Origin: Vulcanimicrobiota bacterium
Lineage (GTDB): Bacteria; Vulcanimicrobiota; Vulcanimicrobiia; Vulcanimicrobiales; Vulcanimicrobiaceae
Direction: 5' to 3'
DNA: 48,468 bases
NCBI GenBank assembly: GCA_019240755.1
Contig: JAFAXS010000005.1
Location: 1-48,468 of the forward strand
Shown: positions 15,587-25,000 of the stretch, piece by piece
How positions within the stretch are numbered: the first letter of the stretch is position 1
Layout of the letters: every line of letters starts with the position of its first letter
The notes under the pieces: generated by a model
What the model saw: the letters and a program-made list of their open reading frames with translations, nothing else
Told to the model about the DNA's origin: nothing
The model's database searches: none
Translations under genes and position numbers: made by a program

Positions 15587-16456
15587 CCGCCCCAGCAGCA
15601 AATGGTAGTACAACATTCCGCGCACGGGCCCGAGGCGCTCGAGCAGCTCCGCTTGATCGACGTTCCGATTGCCCGCAAGCAACGTCAGGGTGCGGGCGAC
15701 GCCGGAGTCCCGCAACGGGAACACGTCGAGCCGCCCCAAGCCGCGCAACATCGCAACGGACGCGCTCCACGGGCCGATTCCCCGGTTTTCGGCCAGCCGC
15801 GCGGCGGCCTCGGCCGTCGGCAAGCGCGCCAACTCCGCTTCGTCGACCCGCCCGTCCAGAAACGCCTGCGCCGTAGCGCGCAGATGCGCAACTTTGTTGC
15901 GCGACAGGCCTGCGCCGAACAGATCCTCGTCCGCGCTTTCCAGCCAGCGCCGGGGCGCGGGAAACGGGACGCAGCGGACTCCGGGCGCGCGTACCGCTCC
16001 GGCCAAGCGTTCGATGGCGCGCCGCATGATCGCGCCTGCGGCGTAAATCGAGATCTGCTGGAAGACGATCGCGTGCGCGCAGGCTTCCCACAGCGTCGGA
16101 TACGTCGGCGGCTTGACGCCGCGCAAGTTCTCGGCGAGCGGCCGCAACCACGGGACGCGACGGGCTCGAGCGTACCAGGCCGACAAGTCGACGCTCGTGC
16201 CCAATATACGCTCGACGGCCGGCGCATAACGCGATGCGTCGGCGCCCGTGCAGCACAGCTCGATCGCGCCGGCGTCGACCTGCCGCACCGCAAGCACCAC
16301 GATTCTTCGTCCGTCATGAAGCGCGCGGTAGTACGCGCCATCCTCGCCGACGACGTCCACGACGTTGCTTGCGATGCGGCGGAGCGCTCGTACCGTGAGA
16401 TCGAGCCGAAACGGCGCTCGAACGGGGAGCACCACCGGGAGACCGAACCGTTTCAT
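15497..16456 (-). CDS. alkA: DNA-3-methyladenine glycosylase II (AlkA-like, HhH-GPD family)
   Basis: A 319-residue base-excision DNA glycosylase. The helix-hairpin-helix is at about 213-238 (LAENRGIGPWSASVAML) and the catalytic aspartate is D250 in FPLRDSGVARTL. An N-terminal AlkA-type beta domain occupies about 1-110. It removes alkylated bases in the cytoplasm. The conserved domain ends near residue 293 (YYHLLLGRLA); the last 25 or so residues are a charged tail that lies antisense to the 3' end of permease 1, suggesting loss of an original stop. The ATG is only two bases from the ATG of the divergent permease 2, so no private promoter region exists between them. Confidence 0.9.
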   Translation of the reverse strand: MKRFGLPVVLPVRAPFRLDLTVRALRRIASNVVDVVGEDGAYYRALHDGRRIVVLAVRQVDAGAIELCCTGADASRYAPAVERILGTSVDLSAWYARARRVPWLRPLAENLRGVKPPTYPTLWEACAHAIVFQQISIYAAGAIMRRAIERLAGAVRAPGVRCVPFPAPRRWLESADEDLFGAGLSRNKVAHLRATAQAFLDGRVDEAELARLPTAEAAARLAENRGIGPWSASVAMLRGLGRLDVFPLRDSGVARTLTLLAGNRNVDQAELLERLGPVRGMLYYHLLLGRLAALDDHAVRRRTPDDGGDGRKGDEPNGL

Positions 16457-16458
16457 TG

Positions 16459-17253
16459 ATGTTGCGCGCGTATCTCCAGTACTGGCGAATAAACTTTTTG
16501 ACGCTGCTCGAGTATCGTGCCAACTTCGTGATGTGGTTTTTCTTCACGATCATCTATCACGGCGTGGCGCTCGCCGCGCTCTACGTGACGATGCGCCAGT
16601 TTCCGTCGATGAACGGCTGGAGCTTTCGGGAAGTCTTCTTCCTCTACGCGCTGTGGATGTGCGGGCACGAACTTCACAACACGCTCTTCTTCACCGTCGT
16701 CAGCGTCCCCGACTACGTTCGCGAGGGACGCTTCGATCGATTTCTCGTGCGGCCGCTCGATGCGCTCTTCCAAGTGCTGACCGTACCGCAACAGATCGTA
16801 CCCGACGGCCTCGTGCTCGCGGTGGCAACCCTCGTTGTGGCGACTACCGCCACCCACGTGCGCGTGGACTGGATCTTTCTCATCTTCGTGCCCCTGGTGG
16901 TCCTCGGCGGCGCGCTCATCGATCTGGGCATCTCCTTGACGGTCGCGACTATCTCATTTTGGTTCGTGCGCGTGGACACGCTTCGCTGGGTGGTCATGTC
17001 GCTGGAGCAAGACTTCACCCGCTACCCGATTAGCATCTACACGCGCGGGGTACGAATCGTGCTGACCTTCGTCTTTCCGTTCGCATTCATGAACTATTTC
17101 CCGGCCAGCTATTTCTTGCAGAAGAGCGATACCGGACTCCACCTCAGCCCCGCGATCGGGCTGCTGACCCCCGTCATCGGCGCCGCCTGGCTTGCCGCGT
17201 CGTACGCCTTTTGGCTCGTCGGCCTGCGCCACTATCAGGGCACGGGCTCGTGA
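16459..17253 (+). CDS. ABC-2 type exporter, permease subunit 2
   Basis: A 264-residue membrane protein with about six hydrophobic helices and the loop VPDYVREGRFDRFLVRPLDA near 87-106, equivalent to the coupling loop in permease 1. It completes the exporter with the ATPase at 12973 and permease 1 at 14789. ATG 16459 is used; the TTG three bases upstream is in frame but not needed. Any ribosome site or promoter must lie within the antisense alkA-like coding region. The stop overlaps the following gene (GTGA). Confidence 0.88.
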   Translation: MLRAYLQYWRINFLTLLEYRANFVMWFFFTIIYHGVALAALYVTMRQFPSMNGWSFREVFFLYALWMCGHELHNTLFFTVVSVPDYVREGRFDRFLVRPLDALFQVLTVPQQIVPDGLVLAVATLVVATTATHVRVDWIFLIFVPLVVLGGALIDLGISLTVATISFWFVRVDTLRWVVMSLEQDFTRYPISIYTRGVRIVLTFVFPFAFMNYFPASYFLQKSDTGLHLSPAIGLLTPVIGAAWLAASYAFWLVGLRHYQGTGS

Positions 17254-18125
17254 AGCGCGTCGCGTTCCTCCACGGTTGCGGCGCGGCGCTCGTTGGGGCG
17301 CCCGCGCTCGCGCAAACCTCACTGCGCGAGCGGATCGCGGCCGTCGCGCGATCCATGCCGGGCGACATCGGCGTGTACGCGCGGACGATGGCAGCGCAAC
17401 TGCCGGTGATTTCGTATGCCGCACGCGACCACTTTCCAACGGCATCAACGATCAAAGTGCTGATCATGGCCACGGCCTTTCGCGCCGAAGAGTTGCACCC
17501 CGGAGCGCTCGAGGAACGAGTGACCTTTCACGAATCCCAGCTGATCGGCGGCTCGGATTTCATGGACCAAGTCTCCGACGGTGCGCGGTTGAGCGTACGC
17601 GAGCTCCTCTATCCCATGATCACCCTCAGCGACAACACCGCCGCGAATCTCCTGATCGAACACTTCGGGCTGCACGCGATCAACGGGATGGCAAAGCGCG
17701 CGGGAATGCTGCGGACCAGGTTGGCACGACGGTTCATGGACTTCAGCGCTATCGTTCATCATCACGATAACGTCTCAACGCCGTCCGATATGGCGAGGCT
17801 GCTCTACCTCTTAGAACAAGGTGCACGCGAAGGAACGCCGACGATTATCTCGCCGCGGCACTGCCGGGCCGCGATCTCGATCATGCTGCAGCAAACGGAC
17901 CGAGACGGAATTCCGGCCGCGTTGCCCAGCGGCACGCGCGTTGCCAACAAGACCGGCGAGCTCGAGGGAACGCGCAACGATATCGCCATCGTCGAACCGT
18001 TTGGCGACTCGCCGTTCGTTTTGGCAATCATGACGCGCGGTGCGTACGATTACTCCGCCGCGTACCGCGCCATTCACACGGTGACCAGGTTGGCGTATGC
18101 CGCCGTGGCCGGAACCGAGACGTAA
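17250..18125 (+). CDS. Class A beta-lactamase-like serine hydrolase
   Basis: A 291-residue exported protein with a signal peptide ending near ALAQ (residue 22). The three penicillin-recognising motifs are present: S66-T-I-K69, S127-D-N129 and K234-T-G236, at spacings normal for class A beta-lactamases. The omega-loop glutamate (E166 in standard numbering) is not obvious; the region reads RRFMDFSA, with D164 near that place. It may therefore be a D-Ala-D-Ala-type peptidase, or a beta-lactamase with unusual deacylation. GTG 17250 overlaps the permease 2 stop (GTGA), tying it to the exporter operon. It would act in the periplasm on beta-lactams or peptidoglycan. Confidence 0.85.
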   Translation: MKRVAFLHGCGAALVGAPALAQTSLRERIAAVARSMPGDIGVYARTMAAQLPVISYAARDHFPTASTIKVLIMATAFRAEELHPGALEERVTFHESQLIGGSDFMDQVSDGARLSVRELLYPMITLSDNTAANLLIEHFGLHAINGMAKRAGMLRTRLARRFMDFSAIVHHHDNVSTPSDMARLLYLLEQGAREGTPTIISPRHCRAAISIMLQQTDRDGIPAALPSGTRVANKTGELEGTRNDIAIVEPFGDSPFVLAIMTRGAYDYSAAYRAIHTVTRLAYAAVAGTET

Positions 18126-18139
18126 CGGTTGCATCGCAG

Positions 18140-18310
18140 ATGACCGAACTCGAGTTGAGCATCCCCCCGTTGCCGCGCTATGCCGCCACCGCCCGCTTGG
18201 CGCTGACGCGCTTTGGATCGACTCATCGCGTGGCGCCCGCCCACGTCCGAGGAACCGTCGTGACCCTCGGCCGGCGCCTGAGCAATCAGGAGCCGCAAGC
18301 CGTCTCGTAA
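18140..18310 (+). CDS. Short ORF, possible remnant of an anti-sigma/RsbW-like protein
   Basis: A 56-residue frame (ATG 18140, stop TAA at 18308) fills the gap between the beta-lactamase-like and M28 peptidase genes. Its start, LELSIPPLPRYAATARLAL, vaguely resembles the first strand and helix of serine kinase/anti-sigma ATPase domains, but no ATP-binding N box follows. It may be a decayed gene or a small protein. No good ribosome site is visible, so support is weak. Confidence 0.3.
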   Translation: MTELELSIPPLPRYAATARLALTRFGSTHRVAPAHVRGTVVTLGRRLSNQEPQAVS

Positions 18311-18321
18311 AACGTTGCGGC

Positions 18322-19674
18322 ATGAGACCGCATCAGCTCTTCGCGCTGCTGTGCGCCCTCGCCGTCGGCGGGTTTGCCGTCGCGCGCGGCGCGGCGCAAC
18401 CGGCCCGCACGCCGTATTCGCCGATCGCTTCGATGGTGGATGCTGTGAATGCGGATCGCCTGCAGGGGACAATCGACGCGCTCGTGGCATTCGGCACGCG
18501 CAACGATTTCTCGGAACAGAGCTCCACCGCGCGGCACGGCGTCTTCGCAGCGCGGGACTGGATCGCGGCGCAGCTTCGCCGGATCGCGGCCGGCGCCGAC
18601 GGCCGGATGACCGTTGCGCTCGACACGTACCTGCAGCCGAAGACGCGCAGAACGCCGCGTGCCGTGCTCGAATCGAGCGTCATTGCGACGTTGCGGGGCG
18701 ATTCGCCCGGTCGCATCTACGTCATGTCGAGCCACTTCGACGACTGCGATGGCGATTGCACAGACGGCGCGGGCGTCGCCCCGGGAGCCGACGATAACGG
18801 CTCCGGCGTCGCGGCGGTGTTGGAGGCCGCGCGTGTGATGTCCGCAACGCACTTTCGCGGCACGATCGTCTTTGCGTGCTTCGACGGCGAGGAGCTCGGG
18901 CTCTGGGGCTCGTCGCACTTTGCGCGCGGACTCGCAGCAGCAGGGAGACCGGTGCTCGCGGTCCTCAACAACGACATCATCGGCAACTCTTTGGGGGGCG
19001 ACGGAGCGTCGGAGCCCAACATGATTCGCGTCTTCAGTCAGGCGCTGCCGCTGCACGCCGACTTCGCGCGCGTGAACCTGGTGGGCTCGGAGAACGATTC
19101 GCAGTCGCGCGAGCTCTCGCGGTTCATCGCAGAAACGGTGCCGCTCTACCTGCCGGACTTCGGCGTTCGCCAAATCTTTCGCGCGGATCGTTTCCTGCGC
19201 GGCGGCGATCAGGAGTCGTTTCAGGACGCGGGATACTCGGCCGCGATTCGCTTCGTGGAACCGCACGAGAACTTCACGCACCAGCATCAGAACGTCCGCG
19301 TTCAAGACGGCGTACAGTACGGCGACCTTCCCCAATACATCGATCGCGCGTACTTGCGGCGCGCGACGCAAGCGAACGTTGCGGCGCTGGCGACCCTGGC
19401 GCTGGGGCCGGCGCCGCCATCGGCCGTGCAAATGGTGCTCAAGCGTCTCGGCTACGACTCGACGCTGCGCTGGCGTGCTGCTCCGGACGCAGTTTCCTAC
19501 GAGATCGTCTGGCGCTCGACCGATGCCCCGCAGTGGCAGCAGGTGCGAAATGTGGGAGACGTAGCGCAGGCCACGGTGCCCGTCTCCAAGGACGACTACG
19601 TGCTGGCGGTCCGCAGCGTGGACTCCAACGGACTGCGCAGCCCGGCGGTCTATCCCGTCGCGGTGCGGGAATGA
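18322..19674 (+). CDS. Secreted M28-family zinc peptidase with fibronectin III-like tail
   Basis: A 450-residue metallopeptidase with an N-terminal signal peptide (residues 1 to about 25). The di-zinc site can be read: H138 (SSHFDD), D157 or D158 (GADDNGSG), the catalytic E190 and ligand E191 (DGEELG), D218 (NNDIIGN) and a histidine in VEPHENFTHQH. These are features of aminopeptidase Y/S-like M28 enzymes. The last 90 residues (TLRWRAAPDAVSYEIVWRST) look like a fibronectin type III domain, probably for binding or spacing. It likely acts in the periplasm or outside the cell on peptides. ATG 18322 gives the signal peptide directly. Confidence 0.9.
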   Translation: MRPHQLFALLCALAVGGFAVARGAAQPARTPYSPIASMVDAVNADRLQGTIDALVAFGTRNDFSEQSSTARHGVFAARDWIAAQLRRIAAGADGRMTVALDTYLQPKTRRTPRAVLESSVIATLRGDSPGRIYVMSSHFDDCDGDCTDGAGVAPGADDNGSGVAAVLEAARVMSATHFRGTIVFACFDGEELGLWGSSHFARGLAAAGRPVLAVLNNDIIGNSLGGDGASEPNMIRVFSQALPLHADFARVNLVGSENDSQSRELSRFIAETVPLYLPDFGVRQIFRADRFLRGGDQESFQDAGYSAAIRFVEPHENFTHQHQNVRVQDGVQYGDLPQYIDRAYLRRATQANVAALATLALGPAPPSAVQMVLKRLGYDSTLRWRAAPDAVSYEIVWRSTDAPQWQQVRNVGDVAQATVPVSKDDYVLAVRSVDSNGLRSPAVYPVAVRE

Positions 19675-19728
19675 GCGCGGCCGGCCGCGCCGTGGTCACA
19701 GAACCAGGCGTGCGGGCGCTCTGACCGC

Positions 19729-20520
19729 ATGAAATCGGCCTACTACGGGCGGCTGTTCTTCGGCGCCGCAGCGGTGCTCTTCGGCGTCATCGCCCTGCTC
19801 TGGCACGACGCCGACACGTGGCAGGCGCTCCGGCGACTCTGGAGCCTCCCCTTCGGCACCGCGATCGGGAACGGCCTGATGGTCGGGCAGATCCTCGGCG
19901 GAGTCGCCATCGCGATCCCCCGAACCGCGCGCGCCGGATCGCTGCTCCTGTGCGCCGTTTACGCGCTGTTTGCGCTCGCCTGCGTCGCCGGCATCGCCGC
20001 GCATCCCGCAGTCTTCGGGCAATACGACGCTTTCTTCGAGCAGTTCTCGTTGCTGTCGGGGGCGCTTGCTTTGTACGCGGTGACCGGCCCGAACGCGGTC
20101 GGGTCGACCGCGCTTCGCCAAGCGGCGCGCATCGGGTTCGGGCTGTCCGCAGTTTCATTTACGCTGGCCCAGGCAGTGTATCTTCACCCCACCGCCAGGC
20201 TGGTGCCGGCATGGATACCACCGAACCAAATGTTTTGGGCGATACTGACAACCGTCGCATTTGCGCTTGCCGCCGTGGCGATTCTCGTCAATATTCAAGC
20301 GCTGCTCGCGATACGGCTCTTGACGGCGATGCTGGCCGGCTTCGGCCTTCTCGTCTGGGTACCGTTGCTGGTGGCCCACGGATCCGTGCACGGCTTTTGG
20401 TCGGAGTTCGCGTTGACCGTTCTCATCACGGGCGCCGCCTGGGTCGTGGGCGACGCGATTACGCCGTACGGGGCTCCCGATTATCGAGCTCGAGCCGCGG
20501 CGGCGGCCAGATCGCGTTGA
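19729..20520 (+). CDS. Polytopic membrane protein, DoxX-like
   Basis: A 263-residue protein with seven or more hydrophobic helices. The start YYGRLFFGAAAVLFGVIALLW is up to 20 residues typical of DoxX/SURF-type small membrane proteins, seen here duplicated in length. No catalytic motif is visible. The C-terminal 20 residues are hydrophilic and basic and lie in the 62-base overlap with the convergent regulator gene. Function unknown. Confidence 0.7.
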   Translation: MKSAYYGRLFFGAAAVLFGVIALLWHDADTWQALRRLWSLPFGTAIGNGLMVGQILGGVAIAIPRTARAGSLLLCAVYALFALACVAGIAAHPAVFGQYDAFFEQFSLLSGALALYAVTGPNAVGSTALRQAARIGFGLSAVSFTLAQAVYLHPTARLVPAWIPPNQMFWAILTTVAFALAAVAILVNIQALLAIRLLTAMLAGFGLLVWVPLLVAHGSVHGFWSEFALTVLITGAAWVVGDAITPYGAPDYRARAAAAARSR

Positions 20521-21835
20521 GCAACGCTTTGAAGCGCGCGCGTTGCGCGATCGGCGCAAACCACGGCAGGCTGCGCAGCATCAACAGCGCCGGCTCGCGG
20601 CGCTGCAACCCCTCTTCCAAATAATCGAGCGCCTCGCCGAACCGCTTCAAACCGACGGCGACCGTCGCCAGATTGAAGCCGACGACGTACTCGGTGCGCG
20701 CCATCTCGCGCAGCGCGCGGTAGATTTCTTCGGACCGTTCGACGTCGCCGCAGTCGGCGTACGCCCGCGCCAACAGGGGCAAGCGCAGCGCAACGTCTTC
20801 GGCCCGATCTTGCGGCCCCAGCAATAAGTCGGTGACTGCGTCGGCGGGCCGCCCGCTTAAGATGAAGGCCTGCGCGCGATGGCGGCGCGCGATCGAAAAA
20901 TCCGCACCGCTTTCAATGAGGCTGGAAAAGGAATCGATGGCCCGGTGGTAGTCGCCGGTGTGCAGGAAGATGCGGGCGATAAAGAGCTGCAGCGCAGGCG
21001 ACGCCGGCTCCACGAGCAGCGCGCGCTGCATCCTGCGAAGCTGCACGTCGCTCGACCCTCTGCACATGTAAAACCACGCGGCATTCACGTACACCGACGA
21101 GGATTTTGGACCGAGCGCGAGCGCGGCTTCGATTTCACGCTCCGCCGCGGCCCAGTCCCAGTCGCAAAACAGCAGGATGTTGCCCAGCGTCGCGCGCGCT
21201 TCGGGCGAGCGAGGATCGATTTCCAACGCGCGAACGACGGCTGCCTTGGCCTTCGGAAACATGACCGATCCCGACGCGTACCAGTACTCTGCCAGCAGCG
21301 CGTAGGCGCGCGCCAAGCCGATCAGCGACGGTACGTGGGCGTTATCAACCTGCAGTGCGGCCTCGAACTGTTCCGCGGCCGCCGTCAGGGCCTCCGCAGT
21401 GCGCTTGTCGAGCAAGTACGATCCCCGCCAGTAGTGATGGAGTAGCTGCGGATCGCTGCGCAAGGTTCCATCGTTGGGTTCGTCCCGGGGCGGCGGTGCG
21501 GCGAGCGCGAGCTCGGGCACCACGACGGTCACCGGCGCGACGAAACGGTAGCCTCGTCCGCGCACGGTCACGATATACTCGCGGTCTCGTGCACGCTCGT
21601 CCAAGATTTGCCGCAGCATATGCATGTGCTGCGCTAGGTTGCCTTCGCTGACAACGCCGCCGGGCCAGATCCGGGACGCGATCGCATCCTTATCGATGAC
21701 GTCGCCGTTGGCGCGAATCAGGAGCGTTAGGATTTGCGCCAACCGCTCCGGCAGCGCCTTCACGACCGTCCGATGCGCCAGCAAGCCGCGAGCGACGTCG
21801 AAGCGGAACGATCCGAAGGCGTAGATAGGCGGCAT
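20459..21835 (-). CDS. OmpR/CadC-type winged-helix regulator with TPR repeats
   Basis: A 458-residue protein. Residues 1-104 form an OmpR/PhoB-type winged helix (the recognition part near SEGNLAQHMHMLRQIL, and the wing GRGYRFVAP at about 94-102). From about 130 to 440 the sequence is alpha-helical with tetratricopeptide-like units (for example ARATLGNILLF and KAAVVRALEIDP). There is no transmembrane segment, unlike CadC, so it is probably a cytoplasmic regulator that senses a ligand or protein through the TPR array. It is divergent from the TonB receptor gene and may bind the inverted repeats in the 204-base interval. The ATG at 21835 starts a standard winged-helix N-terminus. Confidence 0.87.
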   Translation of the reverse strand: MPPIYAFGSFRFDVARGLLAHRTVVKALPERLAQILTLLIRANGDVIDKDAIASRIWPGGVVSEGNLAQHMHMLRQILDERARDREYIVTVRGRGYRFVAPVTVVVPELALAAPPPRDEPNDGTLRSDPQLLHHYWRGSYLLDKRTAEALTAAAEQFEAALQVDNAHVPSLIGLARAYALLAEYWYASGSVMFPKAKAAVVRALEIDPRSPEARATLGNILLFCDWDWAAAEREIEAALALGPKSSSVYVNAAWFYMCRGSSDVQLRRMQRALLVEPASPALQLFIARIFLHTGDYHRAIDSFSSLIESGADFSIARRHRAQAFILSGRPADAVTDLLLGPQDRAEDVALRLPLLARAYADCGDVERSEEIYRALREMARTEYVVGFNLATVAVGLKRFGEALDYLEEGLQRREPALLMLRSLPWFAPIAQRARFKALLNAIWPPPRLELDNREPRTA

Positions 21836-21903
21836 CCTTCTTTACAAATGCGCGATGCAGCGCAATTGTGACTAACTGCGTCGCGGTTTTGAAGTTACTT
21901 GAT

Positions 21904-21963
21904 TTTTGAAACTCGTTGATGCGAAAGTGCCCGATCGCCGAGGCACCTTAACGAGCATCAAAA
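21904..21963 (+). promoter_or_regulatory. Long imperfect hairpin in the TonB-receptor leader (element 1)
   Basis: Three nested pairings are visible: TTTTGA (21904-21909) with TCAAAA (21958-21963), CTCGTT (21912-21917) with AACGAG (21950-21955), and GTGCC (21927-21931) with GGCAC (21942-21946), with a ten-base loop. Seventeen base pairs in register are unlikely by chance and suggest a structured RNA or a protein-binding palindrome. No known riboswitch consensus was recognised. Confidence 0.55.
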
Positions 21964-21979
21964 GGCGCACCGAGCAACG

Positions 21980-22030
21980 CTTTATAAGCGAGTCCAAGCG
22001 CCACCATAGGCGCAACGCACGCTTATAAAG
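21980..22030 (+). promoter_or_regulatory. Hairpin overlapping the ribosome site of the TonB-receptor gene (element 2)
   Basis: A perfect 11-base inverted repeat CTTTATAAGCG (21980-21990) / CGCTTATAAAG (22020-22030) encloses a second one, GCGCC (21998-22002) / GGCGC (22009-22013). The right arm ends with AAAG of the ribosome site AAAGGA (22027-22032), seven bases before the ATG at 22040. Folding would hide the ribosome site. Confidence 0.65.
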
Positions 22031-22039
22031 GAAACAATA

Positions 22040-25000
22040 ATGAAACAGGAGCGAACGCTCCGGTTTGCGCGTGCGGCGGCTCTGCTCATCGGTCTCTTCC
22101 TGTTCCAGGAAACGTGGACACTGGCGGGAGTGACCGGAAACATCGCAGGGACCGTACGCGACAACGCCGGAGCTCCGGTCGCCGCCGCACAGGTGCAGGC
22201 GGTTTCGCCGTCGCAGTCCGCGACGGCCGTCACCGACGATCAAGGACACTTTCTCTTCTTAGCTTTGGCTCCCGACACGTACACGATCAACGTCGCGAAG
22301 CCGGGCTATCAATCGACGGCATTCCCGGGCAACACCGTGTTTGCCGACCAAACGCAACACCTCGCCTTCGTCTTGCCGAAGTCGCTCAAGACGATCGCCC
22401 GCGTCACGTCGCAAGCCGGCGCGGCGCTCGTGAAGTCGGGAGTCGGCGGGGACATCTATAACGTCAACTCCACGCAGGCCGCGGCGGCCGCACCGCTCGG
22501 GGGCGGCGGCAGCTTGAACAGCGCGTACTCCGCGATCGCTTCGGTGCCGGGCGTGCTGGTCGGCATCGGCCAGATGGGCTGGATGCAGCCCACGTTCATT
22601 CGCGGTCAGAACACCTACTTCACGGGCTTCGAGTACGACGGCATTCCCGTGAACCGCGCCTTCGACAACTACAATACCTCGACGGAATCGAGCCTCGGTC
22701 TGCAAGAGCTGCAGGTCTACACCGGCGGCGGCCCGGCATCGATCTCGACCTCCGGCACGTCGGGGTTCATCAACCAGGTGATCAAGACCGGAACGTTTCC
22801 GGGCTTCGGCAACTTCCACGGTTCGCTCGCAACGCCGACGTTCTACCACCAAGCGGCGGTCGAAGCCGGCGGCTCGACGCCCGACCGCACCTTCTCGTAT
22901 TACGTGGGGCTCTCGGGGTACAATCAGGCCTTCCGTCTGCTTGACAACAGCAACGGCACGAGCCTGCTCGACGCTCCCCGGCCGGAGGCGCTCTACTCCG
23001 GCGGCGGACCGCAGGGCTTCGGCGTGACGGCGCTGTGCAATCCCGTGACGGGCGCTCCTCCGTCGGCATATGCGACCATGTCATGGGGCAACGGCGGCTG
23101 CTTCGTCGGTTTGAGCGGCATCGCCGGATTCCCCGGCTACATCACCGACCGCGAGAACATCGTCAACTTCCACTTCGGCATTCCGCGCGGCAACGGACTG
23201 CGCGACGACGTTCAGGCGCTCTGGAGCTCGTCGGCGCTCGGCACGTACGGTTACGATACGCCGTCGCAGTTCGGCATCTATCCGTACACGCTGATCAACA
23301 CCGGATCCCCGTACTGCCCGAATAAGGGCGGCTGCACGGGCGGCATCTACGGCGCCAACGCGTACCCGTACAATCCGGGCGTTCCGTGGCTCGACAGCGT
23401 CGTCTACAACAAGCCGTTCGGCACGGCCGTCGCGACGAACCCCGGGCAAACCTCGCCCGCGATCAACTACTTCTTCCCATCGAGCGACACGAATCGGGCG
23501 CCGAACGCGCCTGCGCCGTTCAACGCCGGAACGACGCTCAACAACGACACGGGGATCGCGAAGCTGCAGTACACGCACGCGCTCAGCAGTACGGCGTATT
23601 TGCGCGCTTTCGCGTACTCGTTTTACTCCGATTGGCTGATCAACTCGCCGGAGGCGTTGGCGTTCTTCCAGGGAGCCTACGACTACGAGCTCGACACCCA
23701 CACGGTCGGTGGCGAGCTGCAGTTCTCCGATCAGATCAGCGATAAGAACCTCCTGACGTTCACCGGCAACTACACGACGGCGAACGTGATGCGATTCAAC
23801 AACTCGACGATCGCCACGGCCTCGCCCATCGGCTATTTCAGCGGATCGGGCGCCTCCATGACATGCTACGACCCAGGAGCGCCTTCGTCGAGCAACCCCG
23901 GCGGCGGCAAGCCCGTGCCGTGCTCGCCGAGCTCCTACTGGGACACGAGCGCCGGCGGTGTCGTGCACCCGACCTGGGTCAGCAATGCGGCCGCCGGTCC
24001 GACCGGGTTCTCCGGCCCGTCGAACGCGACGTGGAACACGCTGTGGTCGGGGGACGTGAACGGCTCGCTCAATACTATCCACCCGAAGTTCGCGTCGCTG
24101 TCGCTGACCGATCAGTTCCGCCCGAGCGATCATCTCTTGTTCGAAGGCGGGATCCGCTTCGACAACTACCTCTACGCGCTGCCCGACTCGTCGACGCCGG
24201 CGACGCAATACTACGCGAACGTCATGGCGAAGTTTACGTGTTACAACGTCCTGACTCATCAGCTCTTGACGGAACCTATCCTGCCGTCGCTGGCGCCGCC
24301 GATTCCGCCGCCGCCGTTCTACGTGAACGGCGACTGCAACACCGCGGTCAACCAGTCTGAGCAGACCACGGGCGCCAAGGGTTGGGTCCATCCCAACGGC
24401 AAGACGCAAGACGGCTTCGCGGCGCCGCTCTTCACCGCAAACTCGCCGGGATCGTACGGTTTGACGTACTGGTCGCCGCGGATCTCCGGCACGTACACCA
24501 TCTCGCCCGATACCGTTCTGCGCGCGTCCGCCGGCCGGTTCGTTCAGCCGCCGCTATCGGCGTCGGTGCAGTATCTCTCGGCGAGCGGCGACGACCGCAG
24601 CGTATGGGCGTCGAGCATGAACCTCGGGTTCTTTTCGCCGTTCCATCCGATACCCGGCATATCGTCGGGACAGTACGACATGTCGCTCGAACACCACATC
24701 CGAGGAACGGACTGGAGCTTCAAACTCTCGCCGTTCTTCACCGACATCAGCAACTGGCAGACGCAGGTCTTTATCGGCCGAGGTTTCGTGACGCAGATTC
24801 CCTACGGGCAGGCGCACAATCTCGGTGCGGAGCTCGCGGTCACCAAGGGTGACTTCACCCGCAACGGCTGGTCGGGACAGGCATCGGTCACCTACACCAA
24901 CGCGGTGGTTCAGTTCGAGGGTCTCGGAGGCGCGCCGAACCAAATCTCCGTCCTCAACAACGCCGTCGACTACTTCAACGCACTCACGAAGGCGGGCGGC

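Noticed and set aside
21836-22039. Cobalamin riboswitch before the TonB receptor
   Set aside because: I looked for the B12-box-like conserved core and did not see it; the hairpins do not fit that architecture.
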